64,000 nt of DNA from Paracraurococcus lichenis (GCF_030657435.1 NZ_JAUTWS010000004.1:219839-283838), one strand, 5' to 3'. Counted from the stretch's first letter, positions 16,708-26,526 are shown. The notes: generated by a model not told the origin, from the sequence alone. Translations and numbers: made by a program.

Positions 16708-18474
16708 ATGGCGAGGGCGCGCCAGGTCCCGAAGACGGACGAGGAGGCGATCGACGGGCTGCTCAGCGGGCTCGCCTGGCAGGGCGACCTGAGCTTCGGC
16801 TTTCCCGGCTCGGCCGCGGAATACGGGCCGGACTATGTCACCGGCGAGCCTGCGACCGGCTTCGCCAGCGCCTCCCCGGCGCTGCGGCAGGCGGTGCGCG
16901 CCGCCCTGCTCGGCGCGCCGGCAGCGGGCGGCGGCGGCAATGCCGTGCTGCGCGGCATGGGGGTGGCGGATGTCACCCTGCTGCATGTGACGGAGGGCGG
17001 CGCCGCCAGCGACATGCGCATCGCCCGTTCGGGCCTGCCGCCCACGGCGCAGGCCTATTTCCCCGGCGCGGAGGCCGGTGGCGATGTCTGGTTCGGCACG
17101 CGCTATGCCGGGACATCGAACGACTACGGCAACCCGGTGCCAGGCAACTACGCCTACCAGTCCATCCTGCACGAACTCGGTCATGCGCTCGGCCTGAAGC
17201 ACGGGCAGGAGGCCGGCGGGCCCGGCGACACCGCCTTGCCGGCGACGCTCGACTCGCTCGAATTCTCCGTCATGACCTACCGCTCCTATGCCGGCGCCCC
17301 GGTCACCGGCAGCTACACCTACGAGGCCTGGGGCGCGCCGCAGGGCTGGATGATGCTGGATATCCAGGCGCTGCAGGCGATGTACGGTGCCAATTTCGGC
17401 ACGCGGTCCGGCAACACGACCTATCGCTGGGATCCCGGCACGGGGGAGATGTCGGTCGACGGAATCGGCCAGGGCCGGCCCGGCGGCAACCGCATCTTCC
17501 TCACGCTCTGGGACGGCGGCGGCGTCGATACCTACGATCTCTCGAACTACGCCACCGGCGTCGGCGTGGATCTCGCGCCCGGCGGCTGGTCGGTGCTGTC
17601 GGAGGCGCAGCGCGCCTCGCTCGGCGCCGGCCATCTTGCCCGCGGCAATGTCTTCAATGCCCTGCAGTACCAGGGCGACCCGCGCTCATTGATCGAGAAC
17701 GCCATCGGCGGCGCCGGCAACGACACGCTGAAGGGCAATGCCGCGGGCAATTGGCTGCGGGGCGGCCCGGGGGCGGACAGCCTCTGGGGCGGCGCCGGCA
17801 ACGACACGCTCGACAGCGGCACCGGCGCCGACAGCATGGCCGGCGGGCCGGGCAACGACACCGTCATGGTCAACCATGCCGGCGACGTCGTGACGGAGGC
17901 GGCCGGGGAGGGGTTCGACACGGTCATCGCCTCCATCGACTGGACCCTCGGCCCGAACCTGGAGGCGCTGACGCTCGCCAGCGGCACGGTGAACCTCGCG
18001 GGCAACGGCAATGCGCTCGACAACCGGCTGACGGGCAATGCCGGGGCCAACCGGCTCGCCGGCGGCGGCGGCGCGGATTCGATCCAGGGCGGGGCGGGGG
18101 ACGATACCCTGATCGGCGGGGCGGGGGCGGACAGCCTCGCGGGCGGTGCCGGGCGCGACGCCTTCCGCTTCCTCTCGCCCGCGGAGGGGCCGGACCTCAT
18201 CCTGGACTTCTCGGCCGCGGAGGACCTGCTGGAGTTCTCCGCCGCCGGTTTCGGAGCGGGGCTTCGGGCCGGCATGGACCTCGCGGCGGCGGGGCGGCTG
18301 GCGATCAACCCGGCCGGGACCGCCATCGGCGGGGCCGCCCAACTCGTCTTCGGGACGGAGAGCCGGATCCTCTGGTGGGATGCGAACGGTGCCGCCACCG
18401 GGGGTGCGGTGAAGCTCGCCACCCTCGCCGGCGCCACCGGCCTCGCCGCCGCCGACTTCCACCTCATCGCCTGA
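16708..18474 (+). CDS. serralysin-type M10 metalloprotease with RTX repeats
   Basis: A 588-residue secreted zinc protease. The catalytic motif HELGHALGLKH spans residues 155-165 (ligands H155, H159, H165; base E156) and the Met-turn is M189 in SVMTYRSY. The M10 C-terminal domain then leads into glycine-rich calcium-binding RTX nonapeptides (GGAGNDTLKG, GGAGNDTLDSG, GGAGDDTLIGG) from about residue 334 to 485. There is no Sec signal; the C-terminal region fits a type I secretion target. No ABC/HlyD/TolC exporter genes or serralysin inhibitor lie alongside, so export must be served from elsewhere. The ATG at 16708 is the best start before the conserved N-terminal part. Confidence 0.9.
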   Translation: MARARQVPKTDEEAIDGLLSGLAWQGDLSFGFPGSAAEYGPDYVTGEPATGFASASPALRQAVRAALLGAPAAGGGGNAVLRGMGVADVTLLHVTEGGAASDMRIARSGLPPTAQAYFPGAEAGGDVWFGTRYAGTSNDYGNPVPGNYAYQSILHELGHALGLKHGQEAGGPGDTALPATLDSLEFSVMTYRSYAGAPVTGSYTYEAWGAPQGWMMLDIQALQAMYGANFGTRSGNTTYRWDPGTGEMSVDGIGQGRPGGNRIFLTLWDGGGVDTYDLSNYATGVGVDLAPGGWSVLSEAQRASLGAGHLARGNVFNALQYQGDPRSLIENAIGGAGNDTLKGNAAGNWLRGGPGADSLWGGAGNDTLDSGTGADSMAGGPGNDTVMVNHAGDVVTEAAGEGFDTVIASIDWTLGPNLEALTLASGTVNLAGNGNALDNRLTGNAGANRLAGGGGADSIQGGAGDDTLIGGAGADSLAGGAGRDAFRFLSPAEGPDLILDFSAAEDLLEFSAAGFGAGLRAGMDLAAAGRLAINPAGTAIGGAAQLVFGTESRILWWDANGAATGGAVKLATLAGATGLAAADFHLIA

Positions 18475-18599
18475 CGCGGCCCGCCCGAATGGCCCGGCCC
18501 CGCGCTTGCCCGCCGTCCCGCCGCATGCCATAGGACCGCCGCCGGCGCCGGGACCCTCCCGCCGCCGGCAAATCCGCACGCGGCGCACCCTTCCCGCAT

Positions 18600-18651
18600 G
18601 GTTGGGTCCGGTCCGGGGAGATATCCCGGAGAGCGCCGCGGAGGCCCAACC
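18600..18651 (+). promoter_or_regulatory. structured 5' leader of rpsB
   Basis: Between the protease gene and rpsB the DNA can fold into a nested structure: an outer 7-bp stem GGTTGGG (18600-18606) with CCCAACC (18645-18651), enclosing a 6-bp hairpin TCCGGG (18612-18617) with CCCGGA (18625-18630). It ends about 25 bp before the rpsB start. S2 is known to autoregulate rpsB-tsf through leader RNA in other bacteria, so this may be such an element here; that function is inference. Confidence 0.4.
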
Positions 18652-18677
18652 GGACTGTCATGGAAGGATCTCGCCCG

Positions 18678-19547
18678 ATGGCGATGCCACAGGTTTCCCT
18701 GCGCGCCCTGCTCGAGGCCGGCGTGCATTTCGGCCACCACACGCGGCGCTGGAACCCGCGCATGGCGCCCTACATCTTCGGCGTGCGCAACCAGGTCCAT
18801 ATCCTGGACCTGCAGCAGACCGTCCCGATGATGGATCGCGCGCTGCGCGCTGTGCGCGACGTCGTCGCCGCCGGCGGCCGCGTCCTCTTCGTCGGCACCA
18901 AGAAGGCGGCAGCCGAATACGTGGCCGAGGCCGCGACCCGCTGCGGCCAGTACTACGTCAACCACCGCTGGCTCGGCGGCATGCTGACCAACTGGAAGAC
19001 GATCACCGGCTCCATCAAGCGCCTGAAGCAGATGGAGGAGCAGCTCTCCGGCAACGTCCAGGGCCTGACCAAGAAGGAGGTCCTGATGCTGACGCGCGAG
19101 AAGGAGAAGCTCGACCGCGCGCTCGGCGGCATCAAGGAGATGGGCGGCCTGCCCGACATCATCTTCATCATCGACGTGGTGAAGGAGAAGCTGGCGATCG
19201 AGGAGGCCAACAAGCTCGGCATCCCGGTTGTCGCGGTGGTCGATTCGAATGCCGATCCGCAGGGCGTCGCCTTCCCGATCCCGGGCAACGATGACGCCAT
19301 CCGCGCGATCAACCTCTACTGCGACATGGTCGCCGGTGCGGTCTTCGACGGCATCTCGGCCGAGCTGCAGGCCAGCGGCGTCGATATCGGCGCGGCCGAG
19401 GACCTGCCGGTGGAGCCCGACCTGACCGAGGGCGAGCCGGTGCTGGCCGAGGCGCAGTCGAGCCCGACCGCCGGCATCGACACCGAGAGCCTGGAGACCA
19501 TGGTCCAGGCCAACGAGGACGACGGCAACCAGGCCGCCAAGGTCTGA
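18678..19547 (+). CDS. rpsB: 30S ribosomal protein S2
   Basis: A 289-residue ribosomal protein S2, a component of the small subunit at the head/platform junction. [42 protein letters not shown] and [28 protein letters not shown] are all diagnostic. The ATG at 18678 is chosen because GGAAGGA lies 10 bp upstream; an earlier in-frame ATG at 18660 overlaps that ribosome site. The acidic C-terminal tail is longer than in E. coli, as is usual in alphaproteobacteria. It leads the rpsB-tsf-pyrH-frr series. Confidence 0.98.
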   Translation: MAMPQVSLRALLEAGVHFGHHTRRWNPRMAPYIFGVRNQVHILDLQQTVPMMDRALRAVRDVVAAGGRVLFVGTKKAAAEYVAEAATRCGQYYVNHRWLGGMLTNWKTITGSIKRLKQMEEQLSGNVQGLTKKEVLMLTREKEKLDRALGGIKEMGGLPDIIFIIDVVKEKLAIEEANKLGIPVVAVVDSNADPQGVAFPIPGNDDAIRAINLYCDMVAGAVFDGISAELQASGVDIGAAEDLPVEPDLTEGEPVLAEAQSSPTAGIDTESLETMVQANEDDGNQAAKV

Positions 19548-19555
19548 GCCACCCC

Positions 19556-19573
19556 CGGGCCCCGAGGGGCCCG
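19556..19573 (+). terminator. rpsB-tsf intergenic hairpin (attenuator-like)
   Basis: A perfect 8-bp inverted repeat, CGGGCCCC and GGGGCCCG, separated by two bases just after the rpsB stop. There is no T-run, so it is more likely a partial terminator or mRNA-stabilising stem than a full stop, since tsf downstream needs expression. Confidence 0.45.
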
Positions 19574-19670
19574 GTCGGATCGAGAGACGTGATACAGGTC
19601 CCCGGCGGCCCGCAGGCGCGGCGCCGGGGTCCGCCCATTTGGCGAACCGCAGGACACGGGAGTAACCCCC

Positions 19671-20585
19671 ATGGCCCAGATCACCGCCGCCCTCGTCGCC
19701 CAGCTGCGCGAGAAGACCGGCGCCGGCATGATGGATTGCAAGAAGGCGCTGGTCGAGTCCGACGGCGACATGGAGGCCGCGGTCGACTGGCTGCGCAAGA
19801 AGGGCCTCTCGGCCGCGGCCAAGAAGTCCGGCCGCGTCGCCGCCGAGGGCCTGGTCGGCGTCGCCACCGCGCCGCAGGTCGGCGCCATGGTCGAGGTCAA
19901 TGCCGAGACCGACTTCGTCGCCCGCAACGAGCAGTTCCAGAACTTCGTGGCCGAGGTCGCGGGGCTCGTCCTCTCCGTCGGCGACGACGTGGAGAAGCTG
20001 AAGGCCGCGCCCTTCCCGGGCACGCGCCACTCGGTCGCCGAGGAGCTGACCCGCCTGATCGCCGCCGTCGGCGAGAACATGACCATCCGCCGCGCGAAGC
20101 GGCTGGAGGTCAATGCCGGCACGGTCGCGACCTACATGCACAACTCGGTCAAGCCGGGCCTCGGCAAGATCGGCGTGCTGGCCGCGCTCGAGGGCAGCTC
20201 GGAGCTCTCCGCGCTCGAGACCCTCGGCCGGCAGATCGGCATGCATGTCGCGGCCGCCCGGCCGGATGCGCTCGACGTCACCTCGGTCGACCCTTCGGCG
20301 CTCGAGCGCGAGCGGGCGGTGCTGACCGAGCAGGCGCAGGCCTCCGGCAAGCCGCCCGCGGTCATTGAGAAGATGGTCGAGGGCCGGATCCGCAAGTACT
20401 ACGAGGAAGTGGTGCTGCTGGAGCAGGTCTGGGTGCATGACGGCGAGAGCCGGGTGAAGGAAGTGGTGAAGAAGGCCGGCGGCAACCTGGTCGGCTTCGC
20501 CCGCTTCCAGCTCGGCGAGGGCATCGACAAGCAGGTCGGCGACTTCGCCGCCGAGGTCGCCGCCGCGGCCGGCACCGCGCCCTGA
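19671..20585 (+). CDS. tsf: translation elongation factor Ts
   Basis: A 304-residue EF-Ts, the nucleotide exchange factor for EF-Tu. The N-terminal UBA-like domain and signature [31 protein letters not shown] are followed by the core [17 protein letters not shown], which contains the TDF motif that contacts EF-Tu, and a C-terminal dimerisation module. It follows rpsB after 123 bp in the universal rpsB-tsf order. A GGGAG ribosome site lies shortly before the ATG. Confidence 0.98.
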   Translation: MAQITAALVAQLREKTGAGMMDCKKALVESDGDMEAAVDWLRKKGLSAAAKKSGRVAAEGLVGVATAPQVGAMVEVNAETDFVARNEQFQNFVAEVAGLVLSVGDDVEKLKAAPFPGTRHSVAEELTRLIAAVGENMTIRRAKRLEVNAGTVATYMHNSVKPGLGKIGVLAALEGSSELSALETLGRQIGMHVAAARPDALDVTSVDPSALERERAVLTEQAQASGKPPAVIEKMVEGRIRKYYEEVVLLEQVWVHDGESRVKEVVKKAGGNLVGFARFQLGEGIDKQVGDFAAEVAAAAGTAP

Positions 20586-20590
20586 CAGGT

Positions 20591-20620
20591 CGGGCGGCCC
20601 GGGTCTCCGGGTCGCCCGGA
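20591..20620 (+). terminator. hairpin after tsf
   Basis: GC-rich interrupted inverted repeat just after the tsf stop (GGGCG-x-CCCG pairing with CGGG-x-CGCCC around a GGTCTC loop). No T-tract follows, so factor-independent termination is uncertain; it may separate tsf from pyrH transcripts. Confidence 0.35.
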
Positions 20621-20743
20621 CCGCTCCCGGGGGCGGCCGGCCCGCGGCGCGGCGGGACGCCCTCTCGCCCCCTTGTTGATTCCCGCGCTTGTCCGGGGAT
20701 AGGGGGGTGCCTATCTTCACCCGCCTGCCGTGACGGTCCCACA

Positions 20744-21466
20744 ATGAGCCATCCGCCCAACTACAAGCGTGTCATGCTCAAGGTGTCCGGCGAGGCACTG
20801 ATGGGCGAGCGCGACTACGGCCTCGACACCGGCACGGTCCGCCGCATCGCCGAGGACGTGAAGGGCGTGGTCGATCTCGGCGTCGAGGTCTGCCTCGTCA
20901 TCGGCGGGGGCAACATCTTCCGCGGCATCGCCGGCGCCGCCGCCGGCATGGATCGCGCCCAGGCCGACTACATGGGCATGCTGGCCACCGTGATGAACGC
21001 GCTCGGCATGCAGTCGGCGCTCGAGAAGCTCGGTGTCCCGACCCGGGTGCAGAGCGCGATCGCCATGCAGTCGGTCTGCGAGCCCTATATCCGCCGCCGC
21101 GCCATCCGGCACATGGAGAAGGGCCGGGTGGTCATCTTCGCCGCCGGCACGGGCAACCCCTTCTTCACCACCGACACCGCCGCCGCGCTCCGCGCCGCCG
21201 AGATGCAGTGCGACGCGCTGTTCAAGGGCACGCAGGTGGACGGCGTCTATTCCGCCGATCCGCGCAAGAACCCGCAGGCCGAGCGCTACGTGACGCTGAC
21301 CTATCTCGACATGCTCGCGCGCGACCTCGCGGTGATGGATGCCGCGGCGATCTCGCTGTGCCGCGAGAACAGGCTGCCGATCATCGTCTTCAACATCCAC
21401 GAGCAGGGTGCCTTCACCGCCGTCATGCGCGGCGAGGGGAAGTTCACCACCGTCGTGGAACACTAG
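20744..21466 (+). CDS. pyrH: UMP kinase
   Basis: A 240-residue UMP kinase of the amino-acid-kinase fold that phosphorylates UMP to UDP in pyrimidine synthesis. [44 protein letters not shown] and the uridine-site region [13 protein letters not shown] are diagnostic of bacterial PyrH (not eukaryotic UMP/CMP kinase). Length is normal. It lies 158 bp after tsf and before frr in the conserved order. Confidence 0.98.
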   Translation: MSHPPNYKRVMLKVSGEALMGERDYGLDTGTVRRIAEDVKGVVDLGVEVCLVIGGGNIFRGIAGAAAGMDRAQADYMGMLATVMNALGMQSALEKLGVPTRVQSAIAMQSVCEPYIRRRAIRHMEKGRVVIFAAGTGNPFFTTDTAAALRAAEMQCDALFKGTQVDGVYSADPRKNPQAERYVTLTYLDMLARDLAVMDAAAISLCRENRLPIIVFNIHEQGAFTAVMRGEGKFTTVVEH

Positions 21467-21665
21467 AGCGGATCGCCGCCGGGCCGGACGCCCGGGGGCC
21501 GGGGGCATCCGCCGGCGCGGGTGCGGGATGAACCAGGTGCCGGGACCGGAGCGCGCCACCACCGTGGTGCGGCGAGGTGTCGGAAGGTCCGGCGGGGGGC
21601 CGGGGCCATCGTGGCCCGTCGCTTCCCCCGGGCCGCGCCGATAACGGAGCGGGGGACCAGGGGCC

Positions 21666-22238
21666 ATGCCGGCCGACCTCAAGACGTTGAAGCAGGACCT
21701 CACGCGCCGCATGGACGGCGCGATCGAGCTGCTGAAGAAGGAGTTCTCCGGCCTGCGCACCGGCCGGGCCAGCCCAGCGCTGCTCGAGCCTGTCCGTGTC
21801 GAGGCCTATGGCAACAACCAGCCGCTGAACCAGGTCGCCAATGTCTCGGTCGCCGGGCCGGGCCTGCTCTCCGTCCAGGTCTGGGACAAGTCGGTGGTCA
21901 AGGCGGTCGAGGTCGCCATCCGCGACTCCGGCCTCGGCCTCAACCCGCAGACCGAGGGCCAGGTCATCCGCGTGCCGTTGCCGCCGCTGACCCAGGAACG
22001 CCGCAACGAGCTGGTCAAGACCGCCCACAAGTATGCCGAGGCCGCCAAGGTCGCCGTCCGCGGCGTCCGGCGCGACGGCATGGAGCAGGTCAAGGCGCAG
22101 GAGAAGGACAAGAAGGCGCCGATCAGCCAGGACGACGCCAAGCACTGGTCGGACGAGGTGCAGAAGCTGACCGACCAGTACATCAAGGTCGTCGACTCGA
22201 CCCTGGCCGAGAAGGAAAAGGACATCAAGCAGGTCTGA
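21666..22238 (+). CDS. frr: ribosome recycling factor
   Basis: A 190-residue ribosome recycling factor that splits post-termination ribosomes together with EF-G. The three-helix-bundle tails and the hinge are recognisable in ELLKKEFSGLRTGRASPALLEPVRVEAYG and in RRDGMEQVKAQEKDKKAPISQDDAKHWSDEVQKLTDQYI. Length is typical (about 185). A GGGGGACCAGGGGCC stretch precedes the ATG. It follows pyrH after 199 bp and is followed closely by uppS. Confidence 0.98.
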   Translation: MPADLKTLKQDLTRRMDGAIELLKKEFSGLRTGRASPALLEPVRVEAYGNNQPLNQVANVSVAGPGLLSVQVWDKSVVKAVEVAIRDSGLGLNPQTEGQVIRVPLPPLTQERRNELVKTAHKYAEAAKVAVRGVRRDGMEQVKAQEKDKKAPISQDDAKHWSDEVQKLTDQYIKVVDSTLAEKEKDIKQV

Positions 22239-22243
22239 GCCCG

Positions 22244-23023
22244 GTGTCCGGTGCCCCCCAGTTGAGCCTCGCGCCGCTCGACGCCGCCGCGGCTCCCGTG
22301 ACGCGCCGGCCCGGCCAGTCCGGCGTGCCGGCGCATGTCGCCATCATCATGGACGGCAACCGCCGCTGGGCGCAGGCGCGCGGCCTGCCCGTGCCGCTCG
22401 GCCACAAGGCCGGGGCGGAGGCGGTGCGCCGCACCATCGAGGCCTGCATCCGCGAGGGGATCGGCTGGCTGACGCTCTACGCCTTCTCCTCGGAGAACTG
22501 GCTGCGGCCGGCCGAGGAGGTGCGGGCGCTGACCGGCCTGCTGCGCCTCTATCTCCGGGCGGAGGTGGCGACCCTGGCGAAGGAGGGCATCCGGCTCCGC
22601 GTCATCGGCGATCGCTCCCGCTTCGGCGAGGAGACGGTGCGCGAGATCGCCCGGGCCGAGGCGCAGACCGCCCATGGCACCAAGCTGAACCTGACCGTCG
22701 CGCTCTCCTATGGTGGCCGGGCGGAGATCGTCAGCGCGGCGCGGGCGATCGCCGAGGCGGCGCGGGACGGCAGGCTGGACCCGGCCGGGCTGGACGAGGC
22801 GGGCTTCGGCCGCTGGCTCTTCACCGATGGCATGCCGGACCCGGACCTGATCATCCGCACCTCGGGCGAGCAGCGGCTGTCGAATTTCCTGCTCTGGCAG
22901 GCGGCCTATGCGGAGTTCGTCTTCCAGGAGGTGCTCTGGCCCGACTACGGCGCCGAGGCCCTGGCCGATGCCATCCGTGAATTCGGCCGTCGGGAGCGGC
23001 GCTACGGTGCCCGCACCGGCTGA
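22244..23023 (+). CDS. uppS: undecaprenyl pyrophosphate synthase (isoprenyl transferase)
   Basis: A 259-residue cis-prenyltransferase that makes the C55 lipid carrier for peptidoglycan and LPS. HVAIIMDGNRRWAQARG contains the catalytic aspartate, LYAFSSENWLRP is the flexible lid region, and PDLIIRTSGEQRLSNFLLWQAAYAEFVF is the C-terminal signature. The GTG at 22244, six bases after the frr stop, is the best start; a later TTG would cut the N-terminus only slightly. It overlaps cdsA by 17 bp. Confidence 0.95.
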   Translation: MSGAPQLSLAPLDAAAAPVTRRPGQSGVPAHVAIIMDGNRRWAQARGLPVPLGHKAGAEAVRRTIEACIREGIGWLTLYAFSSENWLRPAEEVRALTGLLRLYLRAEVATLAKEGIRLRVIGDRSRFGEETVREIARAEAQTAHGTKLNLTVALSYGGRAEIVSAARAIAEAARDGRLDPAGLDEAGFGRWLFTDGMPDPDLIIRTSGEQRLSNFLLWQAAYAEFVFQEVLWPDYGAEALADAIREFGRRERRYGARTG

Positions 23024-23876
23024 GCCCTCCGCCGATCTGCCCGCGATCCCGTCCCGCTGGCCGGATCTGCGAAAGCGGGCGCTGTCGGCGGCGCTGCTGC
23101 TTCCGGCCGCCGTCCTCTGCATCTGGCTCGGCGCCGAGGCGTGGGCGGCGCTGATGGCCGCCGCCGTCGCGCTGCTGGCCTGGGAATGGGTGCGGCTCTG
23201 CGGCTTCTCCACCCGCCGGCTGCCCGGGCTGGCCGTGCCGGTCGTGGCGCTCGCCGCCGGCACCCTGGCGGTGGAGGCCGCCTGGGTCCCGGCGCTGCTG
23301 CTCCTCCTCGCCGGCTTCCTCGGCCTCCTGGTGCTCGGCCGGCCGGCCGCGGCGCGGCGGGCGCAGCCCGGCTTCTGGCTGGCCTTCGGGCTGCTCTATA
23401 TCGGCCTCGCCGGCGTCGCGCTGATCCATCTCCGCGGCGATGGCGCGGTGGGCCGGGCCAATGTCCTCTTCCTCTTCCTGGTGGTCTGGGCCAGCGACAT
23501 CGGCGCCTATATCGCCGGCCGCAGCCTCGGCGGCCCGAAGCTCGCCCCTTCCATCTCGCCCAACAAGACCTGGTCCGGCGCGGCGGGCGGCCTCGCCGCC
23601 GCCCTGCTGGTCGGGCTGCTGGCGGCGGCGGCGCTGGCGCCGGGCAGGCCGGCGACCGGCCGGGTGCTGCTGGTCGCGGCGCTGCTCGGCCTGCTCGCCC
23701 AGGCCGGCGACCTCTTCGAGAGCTGGCTGAAGCGCCGCTTCCAGGTGAAGGACAGCTCGGCCCTGATCCCGGGCCATGGCGGGCTGCTCGACCGGCTGGA
23801 CGGCGTGCTGGCCGCCGCGCCCGCCGCGGCGCTGCTCGGGGTGCTGCTCGGCGCCGGGGCGGTGCTGTGGCATTGA
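23007..23876 (+). CDS. cdsA: phosphatidate cytidylyltransferase
   Basis: A 289-residue polytopic inner-membrane enzyme that forms CDP-diacylglycerol from phosphatidate and CTP. The CDS family signature is intact in SWLKRRFQVKDSSALIPGHGGLLDRLDG near the C-terminus, preceded by about seven hydrophobic helices and by SDIGAYIAGRSLGGPKLAPSISPNKTWSG. The GTG start at 23007 lies inside the end of uppS, with GGGAGCGG upstream. In other genomes this position between uppS and dxr is conserved. Confidence 0.94.
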   Translation: MPAPAEPSADLPAIPSRWPDLRKRALSAALLLPAAVLCIWLGAEAWAALMAAAVALLAWEWVRLCGFSTRRLPGLAVPVVALAAGTLAVEAAWVPALLLLLAGFLGLLVLGRPAAARRAQPGFWLAFGLLYIGLAGVALIHLRGDGAVGRANVLFLFLVVWASDIGAYIAGRSLGGPKLAPSISPNKTWSGAAGGLAAALLVGLLAAAALAPGRPATGRVLLVAALLGLLAQAGDLFESWLKRRFQVKDSSALIPGHGGLLDRLDGVLAAAPAAALLGVLLGAGAVLWH

Positions 23877-24060
23877 CGAGACGGCGAGGCGGGCGTCCCG
23901 CGGAATTCCCGTCCCGGGCGGCCGCGTTCTGTCCTAGGATCGGCTGTCAGGCGGGCCTGACAGTTGGGACCGTCAACATTCCAAACGGCGCCCTCCGGGG
24001 CGGGGCACGGATCCGCCGCCGCCCCGGCCCGGCGCCCGACCAGCAGCGGACGACCACCCC

Positions 24061-25224
24061 ATGAAGCGCCTCACCATCCTCGGCAGCACCGGTTCCATCG
24101 GCCGCAGCACCCTGGCCCTGGTGGAGGCGGCGCCGCCCGGGGCCTATGCGGTCGAGGCATTGGTCGCGGGGCGCGACGTCGCCGCGCTCGCCGCCCAGGC
24201 GCGGAAGTTCGGCGCCCGCCTCGCCGTGGTGGCCGACCCGAGCGCCCATGCCGCCCTGAAGGAGGCGCTGGCCGGCTCCGGCATCGCCGCCGCGGCGGGA
24301 CCCGAGGCGGTGGTCGAGGCCGCCGCCCGCCCGGCCGACTGGACCATGGCCGCCATCGTCGGCAGCGCCGGCCTGCGCTCGGCGCTCGCCGTCCTCGCCC
24401 GCGGCGGCACCCTGGCACTGGCCAACAAGGAGACGCTGGTCTGCGCCGGGGAGATCGTGCTGGCCGAGGCGGCGCGCAGCGGCGCCCGGCTGCTGCCGGT
24501 CGATTCCGAGCACAATGCCATCTTCCAGGCGCTCGATACCCGCGACCCCGCGCTGATCGAGAAGATCGTGCTGACCGCCTCCGGCGGGCCCTTCCGTACC
24601 GCGGAGGCGGCGGTGATGCGGGCGGCGACGCCGGAGATGGCGGTCCGCCACCCCATCTGGTCCATGGGGGCCAAGATCTCGGTCGATTCCGCGACCATGA
24701 TGAACAAGGGGCTGGAGGTGATCGAGGCGGCGCGGCTCTTCCCCGTGCCGCATGGCCGGATCGACGTCCTGGTGCATCCGCAGTCCGCGGTGCACGGCAT
24801 GGTGCAATATGCCGACGGCTCGATCCTCGCCCAGTTGGGTACGCCGGACATGCGGACGGCGATCTCGCATTGCCTCGCCTGGCCCGAGCGGATGCAGGTC
24901 ACCCTGCCGCGGCTCGACCTCGCCACCCTCGGCCGGCTGGAATTCTTCGCCCCCGATCCGGTCCGCTTCCCGGCGCTGCGCCTGGCGCGGGAAGCGTTGC
25001 AGGCCGGGGCCGGCGCCCCCACTATCCTGAATGCCGCGAACGAGGCCGCGGTCGCCCTCTTCCTCGACCGCCGGCTCGGCTTCCTCGACATCGCCGCGGT
25101 GGTCGAGGAGACGCTCGCCCGGCTCGGCGCGCCGGAGGTCTCGGGCCTCGAGGCGGTGCTGGCGCTGGATGCGGCGGCCCGGTCCGAGGCCGGCCGGATC
25201 GCCGCCGGCCGGGCTGCCGCCTGA
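24061..25224 (+). CDS. dxr: 1-deoxy-D-xylulose 5-phosphate reductoisomerase
   Basis: A 387-residue enzyme of the MEP isoprenoid pathway that converts DXP to MEP with NADPH. The nucleotide motif GSTGSIG starts at residue 7. The metal and substrate blocks LPVDSEHNAIFQ, TASGGPFR and MGAKISVDSATMMNKGLEVIEA are complete. Length matches the family. It supplies the isoprenoid precursors used by the uppS product upstream. A 184-bp gap separates it from cdsA. Confidence 0.98.
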   Translation: MKRLTILGSTGSIGRSTLALVEAAPPGAYAVEALVAGRDVAALAAQARKFGARLAVVADPSAHAALKEALAGSGIAAAAGPEAVVEAAARPADWTMAAIVGSAGLRSALAVLARGGTLALANKETLVCAGEIVLAEAARSGARLLPVDSEHNAIFQALDTRDPALIEKIVLTASGGPFRTAEAAVMRAATPEMAVRHPIWSMGAKISVDSATMMNKGLEVIEAARLFPVPHGRIDVLVHPQSAVHGMVQYADGSILAQLGTPDMRTAISHCLAWPERMQVTLPRLDLATLGRLEFFAPDPVRFPALRLAREALQAGAGAPTILNAANEAAVALFLDRRLGFLDIAAVVEETLARLGAPEVSGLEAVLALDAAARSEAGRIAAGRAAA

Positions 25225-25268
25225 TACGCTGAACCCGCGCCGGCACCGTCCGGCTGGAGGACTGGGTC

Positions 25269-26402
25269 TTGGAATTGCTCGGGAACCTGTTCGATCGCCT
25301 GCTGGCCGTGCCGGGCTATGTGCTGCCCTTCGTCGTCGGGCTCGGGCTGCTGGTCTTCATCCATGAGCTCGGCCATTACCTCGCCGCCCGCTGGCGCGGC
25401 GTGCATGCCGAGGTCTTCTCCATCGGCTTCGGCCGGCCGCTGCTGCGCTGGACCGACCGCCGCGGCACGGAGTGGCGGATCGCCTGGATCCCGCTCGGCG
25501 GCTTCGTGAAGATGCATGGGCAGGAGACGCCGGAGGAGGCGCCGCCCGAGGTGCGCGCGACTTGGCAGCCCGGCCGCACCTTCCACGGCAAGTCGGTGGG
25601 CAGCCGCGCGATCGTGGTGGCGGCCGGGCCGATCGCCAATTTCCTCCTCGCCATCGTGCTGTTTGCCGTGCTGTTCACCGCCTATGGGCGGCCGGTGCCG
25701 GATGCCGGGCAGGCGACGGTGATCGCCCGCGTCGCGCCGGATTCGGCGGCGGCGCAGGCCGGGCTGCGGCGCGGCGACCGCATCCTCAGCATCGATGGGC
25801 AGCCGATCACCAGCTTCGAGGAGGTGCAGCGGCGGGTGCAGCCGCGCGCGAACGAGCGGGTGGACCTGCTCGTCGAGCGGGACGGCGCCTCGATCGAGGT
25901 GCCGGCGGTGCCGCGGGCCGAGCCGGACGGCAAGGGCCGCCTCGGCGTCACCGGCGGCGGCATCCGGCTCGAGCGGCTGGACCCGGCCACCGCCCTCGTC
26001 GCCGGCATCGAGCAGACCGCGGGCATCACCTGGCACACCCTGGTGGGCGTCGGCGAGATGATCACCGGCCAGCGCAGCGCCAAGGAGCTCGGTGGCCCGA
26101 TTCGCATTGCCGAGGTCAGCGCCGAGGCCGCCCAGATGGGGCTCGACACCTTCATCAACCTGCTCGCCGTGCTCTCCGTCAGCCTCGGCCTGCTGAACCT
26201 CTTCCCCATCCCGGTGCTCGATGGCGGGCACCTGATGTTCTACGCGGCGGAGGCGATCCGCGGCCGGCCGCTGCCGCCGAAGGTGCAGGAATACGGCTTC
26301 CGCGCCGGATTCGCGCTGCTGATCGCGCTCTTCCTCTTCGCGTCGAGGAACGACATCGTCGAGGGCGGCATCGGCCGCTTCGTCGCCGGCCTGCTCGGCT
26401 GA
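25269..26402 (+). CDS. rseP: RIP metalloprotease RseP (site-2 protease)
   Basis: A 377-residue intramembrane zinc protease that cleaves anti-sigma factors and remnant signal peptides. The HELGH motif sits at residues 32-36 inside the first membrane helix (H32, E33, H36), a PDZ domain spans about 125-200 (RVAPDSAAAQAGLRRGDRI), and the third ligand motif NLFPIPVLDGGHL lies near residues 315-327. One PDZ rather than the two of E. coli is visible. The start is TTG at 25269 with GGAGGA upstream. It sits between dxr and bamA as in most proteobacteria. Confidence 0.95.
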   Translation: MELLGNLFDRLLAVPGYVLPFVVGLGLLVFIHELGHYLAARWRGVHAEVFSIGFGRPLLRWTDRRGTEWRIAWIPLGGFVKMHGQETPEEAPPEVRATWQPGRTFHGKSVGSRAIVVAAGPIANFLLAIVLFAVLFTAYGRPVPDAGQATVIARVAPDSAAAQAGLRRGDRILSIDGQPITSFEEVQRRVQPRANERVDLLVERDGASIEVPAVPRAEPDGKGRLGVTGGGIRLERLDPATALVAGIEQTAGITWHTLVGVGEMITGQRSAKELGGPIRIAEVSAEAAQMGLDTFINLLAVLSVSLGLLNLFPIPVLDGGHLMFYAAEAIRGRPLPPKVQEYGFRAGFALLIALFLFASRNDIVEGGIGRFVAGLLG

Positions 26403-26526
26403 AGCCGCCGCCGCCGGGCCACACCGGCGGCGATCCGGACCGCGGGCGCAGCGGGTGGGGTGGCGGCCCCGGGGGGCTGCGGCTATTGTCCGCACCGCCT
26501 GCGAACCGCCAGCCACGGGTCCGAAC

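Noticed and set aside
17547..20744. A 1065-codon minus-strand frame across the protease, rpsB and tsf.
   Set aside because: Low-complexity antisense reading spanning three well-supported plus-strand genes.
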